A stretch of DNA of 64,000 nt, from assembly GCF_900104745.1 (NCBI RefSeq), contig NZ_LT629732.1:3087981-3151980 (forward strand), written 5' to 3'. Position numbers and translations under genes: made by a program. The notes beneath the pieces were generated by a model. It saw only the letters and a program-made list of their open reading frames with translations. It made no database searches and was not told the DNA's origin. Position 1 is the first letter of the stretch. Each line of letters starts with the position of its first letter. Shown here in pieces: positions 1 to 8,797 of the stretch. The DNA comes from Actinopolymorpha singaporensis (lineage in GTDB: Bacteria; Actinomycetota; Actinomycetes; Propionibacteriales; Actinopolymorphaceae).

Positions 1-764
1 CGGCCAATCCTGACATCAAGTGGGGCATCGTCGACTACGACATCGCCGCCACCGACCTGAAGAAGACCGGCCTGAAGGAGGTGCCGAAGAACGTCAAGTC
101 GCTGCTCTTCGACACCGCCCAGTCCAGCTTCCTCGCCGGCTATCTCGCCGCCGGCACGACGAAGACCGGCAAGGTCGGCACGTTCGGTGGCCTGCCCATC
201 CCCACCGTCACGATCTTCATGGACGGTTACTGGGAGGGCGTGGAGTACTACAACAAGGTCAAGAAGAAGAACGTCCAGGTTCTCGGCTGGAGCGAGAAGA
301 CCCAGAAGGGCCTGTTCACCAACGACTTCGAGAACAAGGCGCAGGGCAAGAACACCGCCAGCAACCTGATCAGCCAGGGCGCCGACATCATCTTCCCGGT
401 CGCCGGCCCCGCCGGCCTGGGTGGTCTGCAGGCCGCGAAGGCCTCCGGCGGCAAGGTCAACGCGATCTGGGTGGACACCGACGGCTGCAAGAGCGCCGCG
501 GAGTACTGCGACGTGCTGCTCACCAGTGTCTACAAGGGCATGGACGTCGCGGTGAAGGACGTCGTGACGACCGCGGCCGAGAACAAGTTCGACAGCACCG
601 CCTACGTCGGAACGCTGAAGAACGACGGCACCGGTCTGTCGCCCTACCACCAGTGGGACAGCAAGATCCCGTCCGAACTCAAGGACGAGGTCGACCAGCT
701 GAAGCAGGACATCATCGACGGCAAGATCACGATCAAGTCGAAGGCGCAGCCGCAGTCCAAGTGA
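1..764 (+). CDS. BMP-family nucleoside-binding protein of ABC importer (5' partial)
   Basis: Extracytoplasmic substrate-binding subunit of a nucleoside ABC importer (PnrA/BMP family). About 253 residues are readable from base 3; the signal peptide and lipobox lie before the window. The family stretch GGLPIPTVTIFMDGYW, followed by GVEYYN, marks the cleft region, and ADIIFPVAGPAGLG fits the second lobe. It is the first visible gene of an ATPase-permease-permease operon that continues into cytidine deaminase, thymidine phosphorylase and adenosine deaminase, so nucleosides are the likely ligands (inference from context). A strong hairpin separates it from the ATPase gene. Confidence 0.9.
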   Translation, partial: ANPDIKWGIVDYDIAATDLKKTGLKEVPKNVKSLLFDTAQSSFLAGYLAAGTTKTGKVGTFGGLPIPTVTIFMDGYWEGVEYYNKVKKKNVQVLGWSEKTQKGLFTNDFENKAQGKNTASNLISQGADIIFPVAGPAGLGGLQAAKASGGKVNAIWVDTDGCKSAAEYCDVLLTSVYKGMDVAVKDVVTTAAENKFDSTAYVGTLKNDGTGLSPYHQWDSKIPSELKDEVDQLKQDIIDGKITIKSKAQPQSK

Positions 765-790
765 CCGCGTTGCGACCCTTGTCAGCCGTG

Positions 791-825
791 GGGGAGGGCT
801 GGTGCGAGCCGCACCGGCCCTCCCC
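791..825 (+). promoter_or_regulatory. Intercistronic hairpin between binding-protein and ATPase genes
   Basis: A 15-bp arm at 791-805 pairs with 811-825 around a 5-nt loop, with a single G-U type wobble. It lies 27 nt after the stop of the binding-protein gene and 36 nt before the ATPase start. There is no U-tract. Such elements often act as partial terminators or 3' stabilisers that raise binding-protein mRNA above transporter mRNA; that role is inferred. Confidence 0.6.
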
Positions 826-861
826 GCCGCACGGGTGCGCACCTTCAGGCTGGAGTAGTGC

Positions 862-2424
862 ATGAAGCTCGAACTCCGCGGGCTCACCAAACGGTTCGGT
901 TCGCTCGTCGCCAACGACCACATCGACCTGACGTTCGAGTCCGGGCGGATCCACTGTCTGCTCGGCGAGAACGGCGCCGGCAAGAGCACGTTGATGAACA
1001 TGCTCTTCGGGCTGCTGCGCCCCGACGAGGGCCAGGTGCTCGTCGACGACACCCCGGTGTCCTTCGGCTCACCCGGTGAGGCGATCGCGGCCGGCATCGG
1101 GATGGTCCACCAGCACTTCATGCTGGTCCCCGTCTTCACCGTCGCCGAGAACGTCGTCCTGGGCCGCGAACGCACCCGCGGCCTCGGCCTGCTCGACCAG
1201 CGGGCGGCCCGCTCCCTTGTGCGCGACCTGTCGGAGCGCTACGGCCTGGCCGTGGACCCCGACGCGCGGGTGGAGGACCTCCCGGTCGGTGTGCAGCAGC
1301 GGGTGGAGATCCTCAAGGCGCTGGCCAACGAGGCCAAGGTGCTGATCCTCGACGAACCCACCGCGGTGCTCACCCCGCAGGAGATCGACGAGCTGATCGA
1401 GGTGATGCGCGCGCTCCGGGAGAACGGCACGACGGTGGTCTTCATCACCCACAAGCTCAAGGAGGTGCGGGCGATCGCGGACACGATCACGGTGATCCGC
1501 CGCGGGTCCGTGGTCGGCACGGTCGCACCGGACGCCTCCGAGGCCGAACTCGCCGAGCTGATGGTCGGCCGACCGGTGCAACTCCAGGTTGACAAGGCGC
1601 CGGCCACCCCGGCCGAGCCCAAGCTGACGGTGAAGGACCTGAGCGTCGTGGACGGCCAAGGCCTGGTCGCGGTCGACGACGTGTCGTTCGACGTGCATGG
1701 CGGGGAGATCCTCGGTATCGCCGGCGTCCAGGGCAACGGCCAGACCGAGCTCGTCCAGGCACTGGTCGGGCTGGTCGACGTGGCCGCCGGGTCGGTACGC
1801 CTGGGCGGCAGGGAACTCGTCGGTACGACACCACGCCAGCACCTCGCCGCCGGGATCGGCTACATCCCGGAGGACCGCTCCCACGACGGGTTCGTCGGCT
1901 CGTTCTCGGTGGCTGAGAACCTCATCCTGGACCTCTTCCGCGGTGCGCCGTTCGCGCGCAGGGGATCGCTGTCCCAGACCGCCGTACGGGAGAACGCCGA
2001 CCACCGGGTGAAGGAGTTCGACGTCCGTACGCAGTCGGTGGACACGCCGGTGAGCGCACTCTCGGGCGGCAACCAGCAGAAGGTCGTCCTGGCCCGGGAG
2101 CTGTCCCGGCCGCTGGAGCTCCTGATCGCCGCGCAGCCCACCCGCGGTCTGGACGTGGGGTCCATCGAGTTCGTCCACCGCCGCATCGTGGCCGAGCGCG
2201 ACCAGGGCACGGCGGTGGTGATCGTGTCCACGGAGTTGGAGGAGATCGTGGCGCTCGCGGACCGGATCGCGGTGATGTACCGCGGCAGGTTGGTCGGCAT
2301 CGTCGGCACGGACACGCCGTGGGACCAGCTGGGCTGCATGATGGCCGGCGTGCCGGTCGAGGAGGCCGCGCAGCTGGCCGAGGCCAACCCGACCGCGCTG
2401 GGAACGCTGGAGGACGCCTCGTGA
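862..2424 (+). CDS. Nucleoside ABC transporter ATP-binding protein (duplicated ATPase)
   Basis: A 520-residue cytoplasmic ATPase of the sugar/nucleoside importer class (RbsA/NupO-like) with two fused nucleotide-binding domains. The first has Walker A GENGAGKST at residues 35-43, a degenerate signature LPVGVQQR and Walker B LILDEPT. The second has signature LSGGNQQKV but LLIAAQPTRGLD, where the usual Asp-Glu of Walker B is Ala-Gln. One degenerate site is common in this family, so the second site probably hydrolyses ATP poorly. The ATG at 862 is the first good start. The stop overlaps the permease GTG by 4 nt, indicating translational coupling. Confidence 0.93.
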   Translation: MKLELRGLTKRFGSLVANDHIDLTFESGRIHCLLGENGAGKSTLMNMLFGLLRPDEGQVLVDDTPVSFGSPGEAIAAGIGMVHQHFMLVPVFTVAENVVLGRERTRGLGLLDQRAARSLVRDLSERYGLAVDPDARVEDLPVGVQQRVEILKALANEAKVLILDEPTAVLTPQEIDELIEVMRALRENGTTVVFITHKLKEVRAIADTITVIRRGSVVGTVAPDASEAELAELMVGRPVQLQVDKAPATPAEPKLTVKDLSVVDGQGLVAVDDVSFDVHGGEILGIAGVQGNGQTELVQALVGLVDVAAGSVRLGGRELVGTTPRQHLAAGIGYIPEDRSHDGFVGSFSVAENLILDLFRGAPFARRGSLSQTAVRENADHRVKEFDVRTQSVDTPVSALSGGNQQKVVLARELSRPLELLIAAQPTRGLDVGSIEFVHRRIVAERDQGTAVVIVSTELEEIVALADRIAVMYRGRLVGIVGTDTPWDQLGCMMAGVPVEEAAQLAEANPTALGTLEDAS

Positions 2425-3560
2425 GCGCCACCCGTCCGGCCTGGGCGCGCGAGCTCCTCGTGAGCGTGGCCGCGGTCGTGCTCGCGCTGGTGGTCGGCGC
2501 GGTGCTGATCGTCGTCAGCAACGCCGAGGTCCTGTCCACCTGGTCGTACTTCTTCTCCTATCCGCCCGACGCGCTCTCGGCGTCGTGGTCGGCGGTGTCG
2601 GACGCCTACGGCGCGTTGTTCTCCGGCGCGTTCGGTGGCCTGCGGCAGCTCGCCGAGACGCTGGTGCAGGCGACACCCCTGATCTGCGGCGGCCTCGGCG
2701 TCTCGCTGGCCTTCCGTGCCGGGTTGTTCAACATCGGCGCCCAGGGCCAGCTGATCGTCGGCGCGCTGTGCGCCGCCTGGGTCGGCTTCACCCTGCACCT
2801 CCCGCCCGGCGTGCACGTCCTCGTCGCGCTCCTCGCCGGCGTGCTCGGCGGGGCACTGTGGGGCGGCATCGTCGGTGTGCTCAAGGCGCGCACCGGGGCG
2901 CACGAGGTGATCCTCACGATCATGCTCAACTACGTCGCGTTGTACCTCCTGCAGTGGCTGCTCACCACGAACGCCTTCCAGCGCCCGGGCCGCAACGACC
3001 CGATCAGCCCGGTGGTGGACGGCTCGGCGCAGTTCCCGGCGATTCCCGGCTCCCGGCTGCACCTGGGCTTCCTGGTCGCGCTGCTTGCCGCCGGTGCGGT
3101 GTGGTGGCTGCTCACCCGGTCGACCACGGGCTTCCAGCTGCGGGCGGTCGGCGCCAACCCCGACGCCGCCAGGACGGCCGGCATGAGCGTCGGTACGGCG
3201 TACACGCTGGCGATGCTCGGCGCCGGCGCGCTGGCCGGACTGGCCGGCGTCCAGCAGGTGCTCGGCACCAACTCGCCGCTGACGGACGGGATCGCCGGCA
3301 CGGTCGGCTTCGACTCGATCACCGTCGCCCTGCTGGGCCGGGCGTCGCCGGTCGGAACGGTCGTCGCCGGGCTGGTGTTCGGCGCGCTGAACGCCGGAGG
3401 CCTGCAGATGCAGCTGCAGACCCAGACGCCGCTCACGCTGACCACCGTGCTGCAGGCGACGATCGTGTTGTTCATCGCCGCGCCGGCACTGGTCCGCGCG
3501 GTGTTCCGGATCCGCGGCGAGGGCGCGGGCGCCGTGCTCGCCAAGGGCTGGAACGCGTGA
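2421..3560 (+). CDS. Nucleoside ABC transporter permease (first subunit)
   Basis: An integral membrane permease of about 379 residues in the BPD_transp_2 family, with many hydrophobic helices. The family segment LAFRAGLFNIGAQGQL near residue 100 is the conserved cytoplasmic coupling region; another recognisable stretch is LRAVGANPDAARTAGMS. The GTG at 2421 was chosen because it overlaps the ATPase stop (GTGA) and gives a hydrophobic N-terminus (ARELLVSVAAVVLALVVGA); longer in-frame extensions run inside the ATPase gene. It would pair with the next permease to form the channel for imported nucleosides. Confidence 0.92.
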   Translation: MSATRPAWARELLVSVAAVVLALVVGAVLIVVSNAEVLSTWSYFFSYPPDALSASWSAVSDAYGALFSGAFGGLRQLAETLVQATPLICGGLGVSLAFRAGLFNIGAQGQLIVGALCAAWVGFTLHLPPGVHVLVALLAGVLGGALWGGIVGVLKARTGAHEVILTIMLNYVALYLLQWLLTTNAFQRPGRNDPISPVVDGSAQFPAIPGSRLHLGFLVALLAAGAVWWLLTRSTTGFQLRAVGANPDAARTAGMSVGTAYTLAMLGAGALAGLAGVQQVLGTNSPLTDGIAGTVGFDSITVALLGRASPVGTVVAGLVFGALNAGGLQMQLQTQTPLTLTTVLQATIVLFIAAPALVRAVFRIRGEGAGAVLAKGWNA

Positions 3561-3579
3561 GGGACGAGGAGCAGACCCG

Positions 3580-4860
3580 ATGACCACGACCCTCACCCGA
3601 CCCGAGAAGAGCGCGGCGATCGAGTCTCCGGAGGAGCGTCGCCGGCGCATCCGCACCGGCATCCTCGCGCTGGTGCTCGCCGTGCTCGGTGTGCTGCTCG
3701 CGGTGTTCACCGCGCCGAAGACCGCGAAGTTCGGCCTGTCCGACCAGTTCGCGGCCGCGCAGCTGCCAGACATCTCCCTGCCCGCCCTGCCGGTGGCGCT
3801 CGCGCTGGCGGCGTACGCGCTGGTGCTGGCACTCACCCAGTTGCTCCGCGGAGTACGCGGGCGCTGGGCCAGGCTGTTGTGGGTGGGCTTCGCGCTCGCC
3901 CTGGTGGTGACGTTCCTGTGCTGGGCGGCGGCGGGCAAGACGTTCCCGCTCACCAACCAGTTGCAGGGAACGCTCAACCTCGCCACGCCGCTGATTCTGG
4001 GCGCGCTCGCGGGCGTGCTGTGCGAGCGCGCCGGGGTCATCAACGTCGCGATCGAGGGGCAGTTCCTCGCCGGGGCGTTCGCCGCCGCGGTCGTGACCTC
4101 GGCCACCGGAAGCTTCTGGGCCGGTGCGTTCGCCGCGATCCTGGCCGGCGTGCTGATCGCGGCGATGCTCGCGGTGTTCGCCATCCGCTACCGCGTCAAC
4201 CAGGTGGTGCTGGGCGTGGTGCTGGTGGTGTTCGCGTCCGGCATCACCGGCTTCCTGTTCGACCAGTTCGTGAAGTCGGACTCCCAGCGCTACAACAACC
4301 CCGGCGTACTCCCGAACGTCCCGATCCCGGTGCTGTCGGCGATCCCGGTGATCGGGCAGACGTTCTTCGCCCAGACCCTGCTCGTGTACGCGATGTACGT
4401 CGCGGTGGCAGTCGTCACGGTGGTGTTGTTCAAGACCCGGTGGGGCCTGCGGGTCCGGTCGGTGGGCGAGCACCCCCGCGCCGCCGACACGGTGGGCATC
4501 AACGTGCTCCGCGTCCGCTACCAGGCGGTGCTGGCCGGCGGGATCGTGGCCGGCCTCGGCGGTGCGTTCTTCACCATCGGCTTTACCGGCAGCTTCGACA
4601 AGGACCTCACCGCGGGCCAGGGCTTCATCGCGCTGGCCGCGCTGATCATGGGCCGGTGGAACCCCCTCGGCGCGACGGTGGCGGCGTTGTTCTTCGGCTT
4701 CACCCAGCAGCTGCAGGGCCAGCTGCAGATCCTGCAGACACCGATCCCCGGTGAGCTGCTGGTGATGGCGCCCTACCTCGCCACGGTCGTCGCGGTCGCC
4801 GGTGCGGTAGGAAGGGTGCGGCCCCCGAAGGCGGACGGCGAACCCTACGTGAAGAGCTAG
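3580..4860 (+). CDS. Nucleoside ABC transporter permease (second subunit)
   Basis: A 426-residue integral membrane permease, partner of the preceding subunit, starting 19 nt downstream. A charged cytoplasmic N-terminus of about 30 residues precedes the first helix (TGILALVLAVLGVLLAVF). The family motif CERAGVINVAIEGQFLAGAF is clear, as is LRVRSVGEHPRAADTVGINV. Length and motifs match NupQ/BmpG-type permeases. With the upstream genes it completes a four-component importer, and the salvage enzymes follow directly, which supports nucleosides as cargo. Confidence 0.92.
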   Translation: MTTTLTRPEKSAAIESPEERRRRIRTGILALVLAVLGVLLAVFTAPKTAKFGLSDQFAAAQLPDISLPALPVALALAAYALVLALTQLLRGVRGRWARLLWVGFALALVVTFLCWAAAGKTFPLTNQLQGTLNLATPLILGALAGVLCERAGVINVAIEGQFLAGAFAAAVVTSATGSFWAGAFAAILAGVLIAAMLAVFAIRYRVNQVVLGVVLVVFASGITGFLFDQFVKSDSQRYNNPGVLPNVPIPVLSAIPVIGQTFFAQTLLVYAMYVAVAVVTVVLFKTRWGLRVRSVGEHPRAADTVGINVLRVRYQAVLAGGIVAGLGGAFFTIGFTGSFDKDLTAGQGFIALAALIMGRWNPLGATVAALFFGFTQQLQGQLQILQTPIPGELLVMAPYLATVVAVAGAVGRVRPPKADGEPYVKS

Positions 4861-4954
4861 GGCGTCCTGGGGCCCTCGCGTCTGCGGGCGGCCGGGAGCC
4901 GGGCATGAGTGGTGAGCATGGGCGGGGCACACGCGAGACGACGGGGACGAGGAC

Positions 4955-5461
4955 GTGAGTACGAACGTGGACGGTGACGTGAGCGGCGAACAGGTGGACT
5001 GGGCCGGGCTGAGGGCGGCCGCCCGGGAAGTGATGGCCGGGGCGTACGTGCCGTACTCCCACTATCCCGTCGGCGCCGCGGCGCTCACCGAAGACGGCCG
5101 GGTGGTGGCCGGCTGCAACGTCGAGAACGCGTCGTACGGCTTGACGTTGTGCGCGGAGTGCGGGCTGGTCTCGGCCCTGCACGCCACCGGCGGTGGCCGG
5201 CTGGTCGCGTTCACCTGCTGCGACGGGCAGGGCGCCCTGCTGATGCCCTGCGGCCGGTGCCGCCAGCTGCTGTGGGAGCACGGCGGCCCCCGCCTGCTGG
5301 TGGACACCCCGCGCGGAGTGCTGCGGATGACCGAGGTCCTTCCGGACGCGTTCGGGCCGGACCACCTGATCGACTACCGGACCCGACCCGAGCCCGGAGC
5401 CGAGCCCGGAGCCGAGCCCGGGACCGGTACCGGGAGCGAGACCGAAGGCGAGATGCCGTGA
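4955..5461 (+). CDS. cdd: Cytidine deaminase
   Basis: Hydrolytic deamination of cytidine or deoxycytidine to uridine or deoxyuridine in the cytosol (tetrameric class). Zinc ligands and catalytic Glu are visible: LCAE at residues 65-68 (Cys66, Glu68) and MPCGRC around residues 98-102 (Cys99, Cys102). The substrate stretch CNVENASYG precedes them. At 168 residues it is longer than the usual 130-140 because of a low-complexity tail coded by repeated GAGCCCGGAGCC units at about 5389-5425. Its stop overlaps the thymidine phosphorylase GTG by 4 nt. GTG 4955 is used; no strong Shine-Dalgarno is evident. Confidence 0.93.
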   Translation: MSTNVDGDVSGEQVDWAGLRAAAREVMAGAYVPYSHYPVGAAALTEDGRVVAGCNVENASYGLTLCAECGLVSALHATGGGRLVAFTCCDGQGALLMPCGRCRQLLWEHGGPRLLVDTPRGVLRMTEVLPDAFGPDHLIDYRTRPEPGAEPGAEPGTGTGSETEGEMP

Positions 5462-6747
5462 CCGAACACTTCGACGCCGTCGACGTCATCCGCGCCAAGC
5501 GGGACGGCCACCGGCTCACGGACGCGCAGATCGACTGGGTGGTGGACGCCTACACCCGCGGGGCGGTCGCCGACGAGCAGATGTCGGCGCTGCTGATGGC
5601 GGTGCTGCTGCGCGGCATGGAGTCCGCCGAGATCGCCCGCTGGACCCGGGCGATGATCTCCTCCGGTGAGCGGCTGGACTTCGCCGGCGTGGGCCGGCCG
5701 ACCGCCGACAAGCACTCCACCGGCGGCGTGGGCGACAAGATCACCCTGCCGCTGGCGGCGGTGGTCGCCGCGTGCGGTGTCGCCGTGCCCCAGCTGTCCG
5801 GGCGCGGGCTCGGCCACACCGGCGGCACCCTGGACAAGCTGGAGTCGATTCCGGGCTGGCGGGCGTCGTTGTCGTACGACGAGATCGTGGTCCAGCTGCG
5901 TGACGTCGGCGCGGTGATCTGCGCGCCCACCGACACCCTGGCCCCCGCGGACCGCAAGTTGTACGCCCTGCGCGACGTGACCGGCACCGTCGAGTCGATT
6001 CCGCTGATCGCCAGCTCGATCATGAGCAAGAAGATCGCGGAGGGCACCGGTGCGCTCGTCCTGGACGTGAAGGTCGGCTCCGGCGCGTTCATGAAGAACG
6101 CCGAGGACGCCCGGGCGCTCGCCGCCACGATGGTCGAGCTCGGCCGGTCCGCCGGCGTACGCACCGTCGCGCTGCTGACCGACATGACCACCCCGCTCGG
6201 GCTGACCGCCGGCAACGCGCTCGAGGTGCGCGAGTCGGTGGAGGTGCTGGCCGGCGGTGGCCCGCGCGACGTGGTGGAGCTGACCGTGGCGCTGGCCAGG
6301 GAAATGCTCACCGCCGCCGGTGCGGCCGGTGGGCCCGACCCGAGCGACGTCCTCAAGGACGGTACGGCGATGGACGTGTGGCGTTCGATGATCCGCGCAC
6401 AGGGCGGTGACCCGGATGCCCCCCTGCCGCGCGCCGCGCACACCCACGAGGTGCCCGCACCCGCCGAGGGCGTACTCGTGCGGCTGGACGCCTACCAGGT
6501 AGGGGTGGCCGCGTGGCGGCTCGGCGCCGGGCGTTCCCGCAAGGAGGACCCGGTGTCGGCCGGTGCCGGGGTCGAGATGCACGCCAAGCCGGGTGCGCTG
6601 GTGCGTGCCGGGCAGCCGCTGCTCACCCTGCACGCCGACGATCCGGCGAGGTTCGCCCGGGCGCTGGAGGCCCTGGAAGGTGCGGTGGAGATCGCGCCGA
6701 AGGGCGCCGGGACCGACCAGAAGCTGATCCTCGGCCGGATCGAGTGA
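5458..6747 (+). CDS. deoA: Thymidine (pyrimidine-nucleoside) phosphorylase
   Basis: Phosphorolysis of thymidine, deoxyuridine or uridine to base plus (deoxy)ribose 1-phosphate. The protein has about 429 residues, the family length. The signature runs through [10 protein letters not shown] and [20 protein letters not shown], with [12 protein letters not shown] and [11 protein letters not shown] further on; the C-terminal domain carries [14 protein letters not shown] 5458 is chosen because it overlaps the cdd stop and gives the normal N-terminus ([17 protein letters not shown]); an in-frame extension upstream lies inside cdd. Its product feeds deoC and the phosphohexomutase further along. Confidence 0.94.
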   Translation: MTEHFDAVDVIRAKRDGHRLTDAQIDWVVDAYTRGAVADEQMSALLMAVLLRGMESAEIARWTRAMISSGERLDFAGVGRPTADKHSTGGVGDKITLPLAAVVAACGVAVPQLSGRGLGHTGGTLDKLESIPGWRASLSYDEIVVQLRDVGAVICAPTDTLAPADRKLYALRDVTGTVESIPLIASSIMSKKIAEGTGALVLDVKVGSGAFMKNAEDARALAATMVELGRSAGVRTVALLTDMTTPLGLTAGNALEVRESVEVLAGGGPRDVVELTVALAREMLTAAGAAGGPDPSDVLKDGTAMDVWRSMIRAQGGDPDAPLPRAAHTHEVPAPAEGVLVRLDAYQVGVAAWRLGAGRSRKEDPVSAGAGVEMHAKPGALVRAGQPLLTLHADDPARFARALEALEGAVEIAPKGAGTDQKLILGRIE

Positions 6748-6836
6748 GCCGCCGGATCGGCTGGACACCCACCACCGAGAGAGCCGCCGCAACCATCGAG
6801 CGAGCCGCCGCAACCGAGGAGGGAGACCACCCGACG

Positions 6837-7949
6837 ATGAAGATCACTCCCGAGGAGATCGTCCGCGCGCCGAAGGTTCTGCTGCACGACCACCTGGACG
6901 GCGGGTTGCGTCCGCAGACGGTGGCCGAACTCGCCGCCGGGATCGGGCACGAGCTTCCGGCCGCGCCCGAGCGGCTCGGCGAGTGGTTCCGTGAGTCGGC
7001 CGACTCGGGTTCGCTCGAACGCTACCTGGAGACCTTCGCCCACACGGTCGCCGTCATGCAGACCGCCGAGTCGCTGACCAGGGTGGCCACCGAGTGCGTG
7101 GAGGACCTCGCCGCCGACGGCATCGTGTACGCCGAGGTGCGCTACGCGCCGGAGCTGCACCTGTCCGGCGACCTCGACCTGGACGCGGTGGTGCGCGCGG
7201 TCGGCGCCGGCTTCGCCGAGGGGGAACGCCGCGCGGCGCAGGCCGGCCGGCACATCGTCGTACGCCAGATCGTCACCGCGATGCGGCACGCCGCCCGGTC
7301 GATGGAGATCGCCGAGCTCGCGGTGCGCTACCGCGACCAGGGCGTGGTCGGCTTCGACATCGCCGGTGCCGAGGCCGGCTATCCGCCCACCCGGCACCTG
7401 GACGCGTTCGAGTACCTCCAGCGGGAGAACGCGCACTTCACCATCCACGCCGGCGAGGGCTTCGGGCTGCCGTCGATCTGGCAGGCGATCCAGTGGTGCG
7501 GTGCGGACCGGCTGGGACACGGCGTACGCATCGTCGACGACATCACCCACACCGCGGACGGCGACGTCCGCCTGGGCCGGCTCGCGGCGTACGTCCGGGA
7601 CAAGCGCATCCCGCTGGAGATGTGTCCCTCGTCCAACGTGCAGACGGGCGCGGCGCCCTCGCTGGCCGAGCACCCGGCCGGGCTGCTGACCAGGTTGCGG
7701 TTCCGCGTCACGATCAACACCGACAACCGGCTGATGAGCGGTACGTCGCTGTCGCGGGAGTTCGCCGGACTCGCCGACGCGTTCGGGTACGAGCTGGCGG
7801 ATTTGCAGTGGTTCACCCTCAACGCCATGAAGAGCGCGTTCCTGCCGTTCGACCAGCGACTGGCCCTGATCAACAACGTGATCAAGCCGGGGTACGCCGC
7901 GCTCGGCGCCGAGCGGGCCTTTGCCCAGATGCACCAGAGGACCTTCTGA
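6837..7949 (+). CDS. add: Adenosine deaminase
   Basis: Zn-dependent deamination of adenosine or deoxyadenosine to (deoxy)inosine, which the purine nucleoside phosphorylase of this window can then cleave. It has 370 residues. Metal ligands appear as HDHLDG (His17, His19); catalytic elements are HAGEGFG, the LGHGVRI histidine, and [18 protein letters not shown] near the C-terminus. ATG 6837 follows the Shine-Dalgarno GAGGGAG. The 89-nt gap after deoA contains a short imperfect repeat (GAGCCGCCGCAACC, twice). This is the last gene of the transporter-salvage run on this strand. Confidence 0.94.
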   Translation: MKITPEEIVRAPKVLLHDHLDGGLRPQTVAELAAGIGHELPAAPERLGEWFRESADSGSLERYLETFAHTVAVMQTAESLTRVATECVEDLAADGIVYAEVRYAPELHLSGDLDLDAVVRAVGAGFAEGERRAAQAGRHIVVRQIVTAMRHAARSMEIAELAVRYRDQGVVGFDIAGAEAGYPPTRHLDAFEYLQRENAHFTIHAGEGFGLPSIWQAIQWCGADRLGHGVRIVDDITHTADGDVRLGRLAAYVRDKRIPLEMCPSSNVQTGAAPSLAEHPAGLLTRLRFRVTINTDNRLMSGTSLSREFAGLADAFGYELADLQWFTLNAMKSAFLPFDQRLALINNVIKPGYAALGAERAFAQMHQRTF

Positions 7950-8042
7950 CCTCGCCGGCGGGTGTGCGTCCCGAGAGGGTTGGAGCATCCTTGAGGGGCA
8001 TACCCAAGGCACGGGCCCAGGGCCTGCTGAGGAGGTCGTGCC

Positions 8043-8438
8043 GTGGCCGGCGAGCGAGGTCAGTCAGCGCTGGGCGCCGTGCTGCGCCGCTGGCGGGAGG
8101 GCCTCGAACGCTGGTGGAACGGCGCGGACAGCCGATGCGACCCGCTCGACCGATGGTGGGACACCGTGGACTCCGGTCAGGCGCCGGTCCGGCCGCCGAT
8201 CGAACGCCTCGCCGCCGACCTGCACCGGCTGGCCGGGGAGAGCGTCCGTCTGCACGCCGACCGCCGGGTCTCCGCACGGGCGTTCCACCTGCACGTCACC
8301 GAACTCGCCTACGACGAGACGCTGCTCCTGGCCTGCGGCGCGCTCGGGGTCGAGACCGGAACCACGACCGCGCCGCTGGGCAGCACCAGGCGGCTGGAAC
8401 TCGAGGTCGAACTCGCCCGCCTCGGCCTCCAGTGGTGA
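8043..8438 (+). CDS. Hypothetical protein, Trp-rich N-terminus
   Basis: A 131-residue protein that I do not recognise. The N-terminal part is rich in Trp and Arg (RRWREGLERWWNG, DRWWDTVDS). The C-terminal 70 residues form a compact soluble region (LHLHVTELAYDETLLLACGALGVETG). There is no signal peptide or obvious membrane helix. GTG 8043 is chosen after GAGGAGG. It lies downstream of add with its own 93-nt gap and converges on the PspC gene. Codon use matches the neighbours, so it is probably a real gene. Confidence 0.6.
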   Translation: MAGERGQSALGAVLRRWREGLERWWNGADSRCDPLDRWWDTVDSGQAPVRPPIERLAADLHRLAGESVRLHADRRVSARAFHLHVTELAYDETLLLACGALGVETGTTTAPLGSTRRLELEVELARLGLQW

Positions 8439-8443
8439 ACGCC

Positions 8444-8473
8444 GGCCGGATCCTTCCGCGGAAGAACCCGGCC
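8444..8473. terminator. Bidirectional hairpin between convergent genes
   Basis: Outer arms GGCCGG (8444-8449) and CCGGCC (8468-8473) enclose the perfect 12-nt palindrome CTTCCGCGGAAG at 8453-8464. It sits between the convergent stops at 8438 and 8500 and could end transcripts from both sides. No U-tract. Confidence 0.45.
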
Positions 8474-8499
8474 GCCACTTCCGAAGGGCATCCCCAGCC

Positions 8500-8685
8500 C
8501 TAGGCGTCGGCGTTCGGGAGCAGGATCCACAAGGCGAGGTAGACGAGGATCTGCGGTCCCGGCAGGGCGCAGGACAGCACGAACGCCACCCGCACGACTC
8601 CCCGGGACACTCCGAAGCGCTGGGCCAGGCCCGCGCACACTCCGGCGATCATCCGACCCTGACGTGGGCGTTCCAGTGCTGCCAT
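8500..8685 (-). CDS. Small PspC-domain membrane protein
   Basis: A 61-residue protein made of little more than one PspC domain. The N-terminal motif RMIAGVCAGLAQRFGVSRGVVRVAF is followed by one hydrophobic helix (LSCALPGPQILVYLALWILLP). PspC proteins sit in the inner membrane and are linked to envelope-stress sensing. ATG 8685 has GGAGGA upstream. A longer reading extends into unrelated sequence and lacks domain support. No pspA or liaF-type partner is visible nearby, so it may act alone. Confidence 0.8.
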   Translation of the reverse strand: MAALERPRQGRMIAGVCAGLAQRFGVSRGVVRVAFVLSCALPGPQILVYLALWILLPNADA

Positions 8686-8797
8686 GAGACGCGTCCTCCG
8701 GTGGTGATCAGTGATCAGTTCGCGTGCCCGGCCATTGTGCGCGATGCCCGCACCGACCGCACGTCGGTGCGGGCCCGCGTTCGCCGCGTGCGCGGCG

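Noticed and set aside
1860-4184. Very long open frame antisense to the ABC transporter genes
   Set aside because: High GC content leaves few stop codons; the frame lies opposite clear permease and ATPase genes and its product is low-complexity with no domain.
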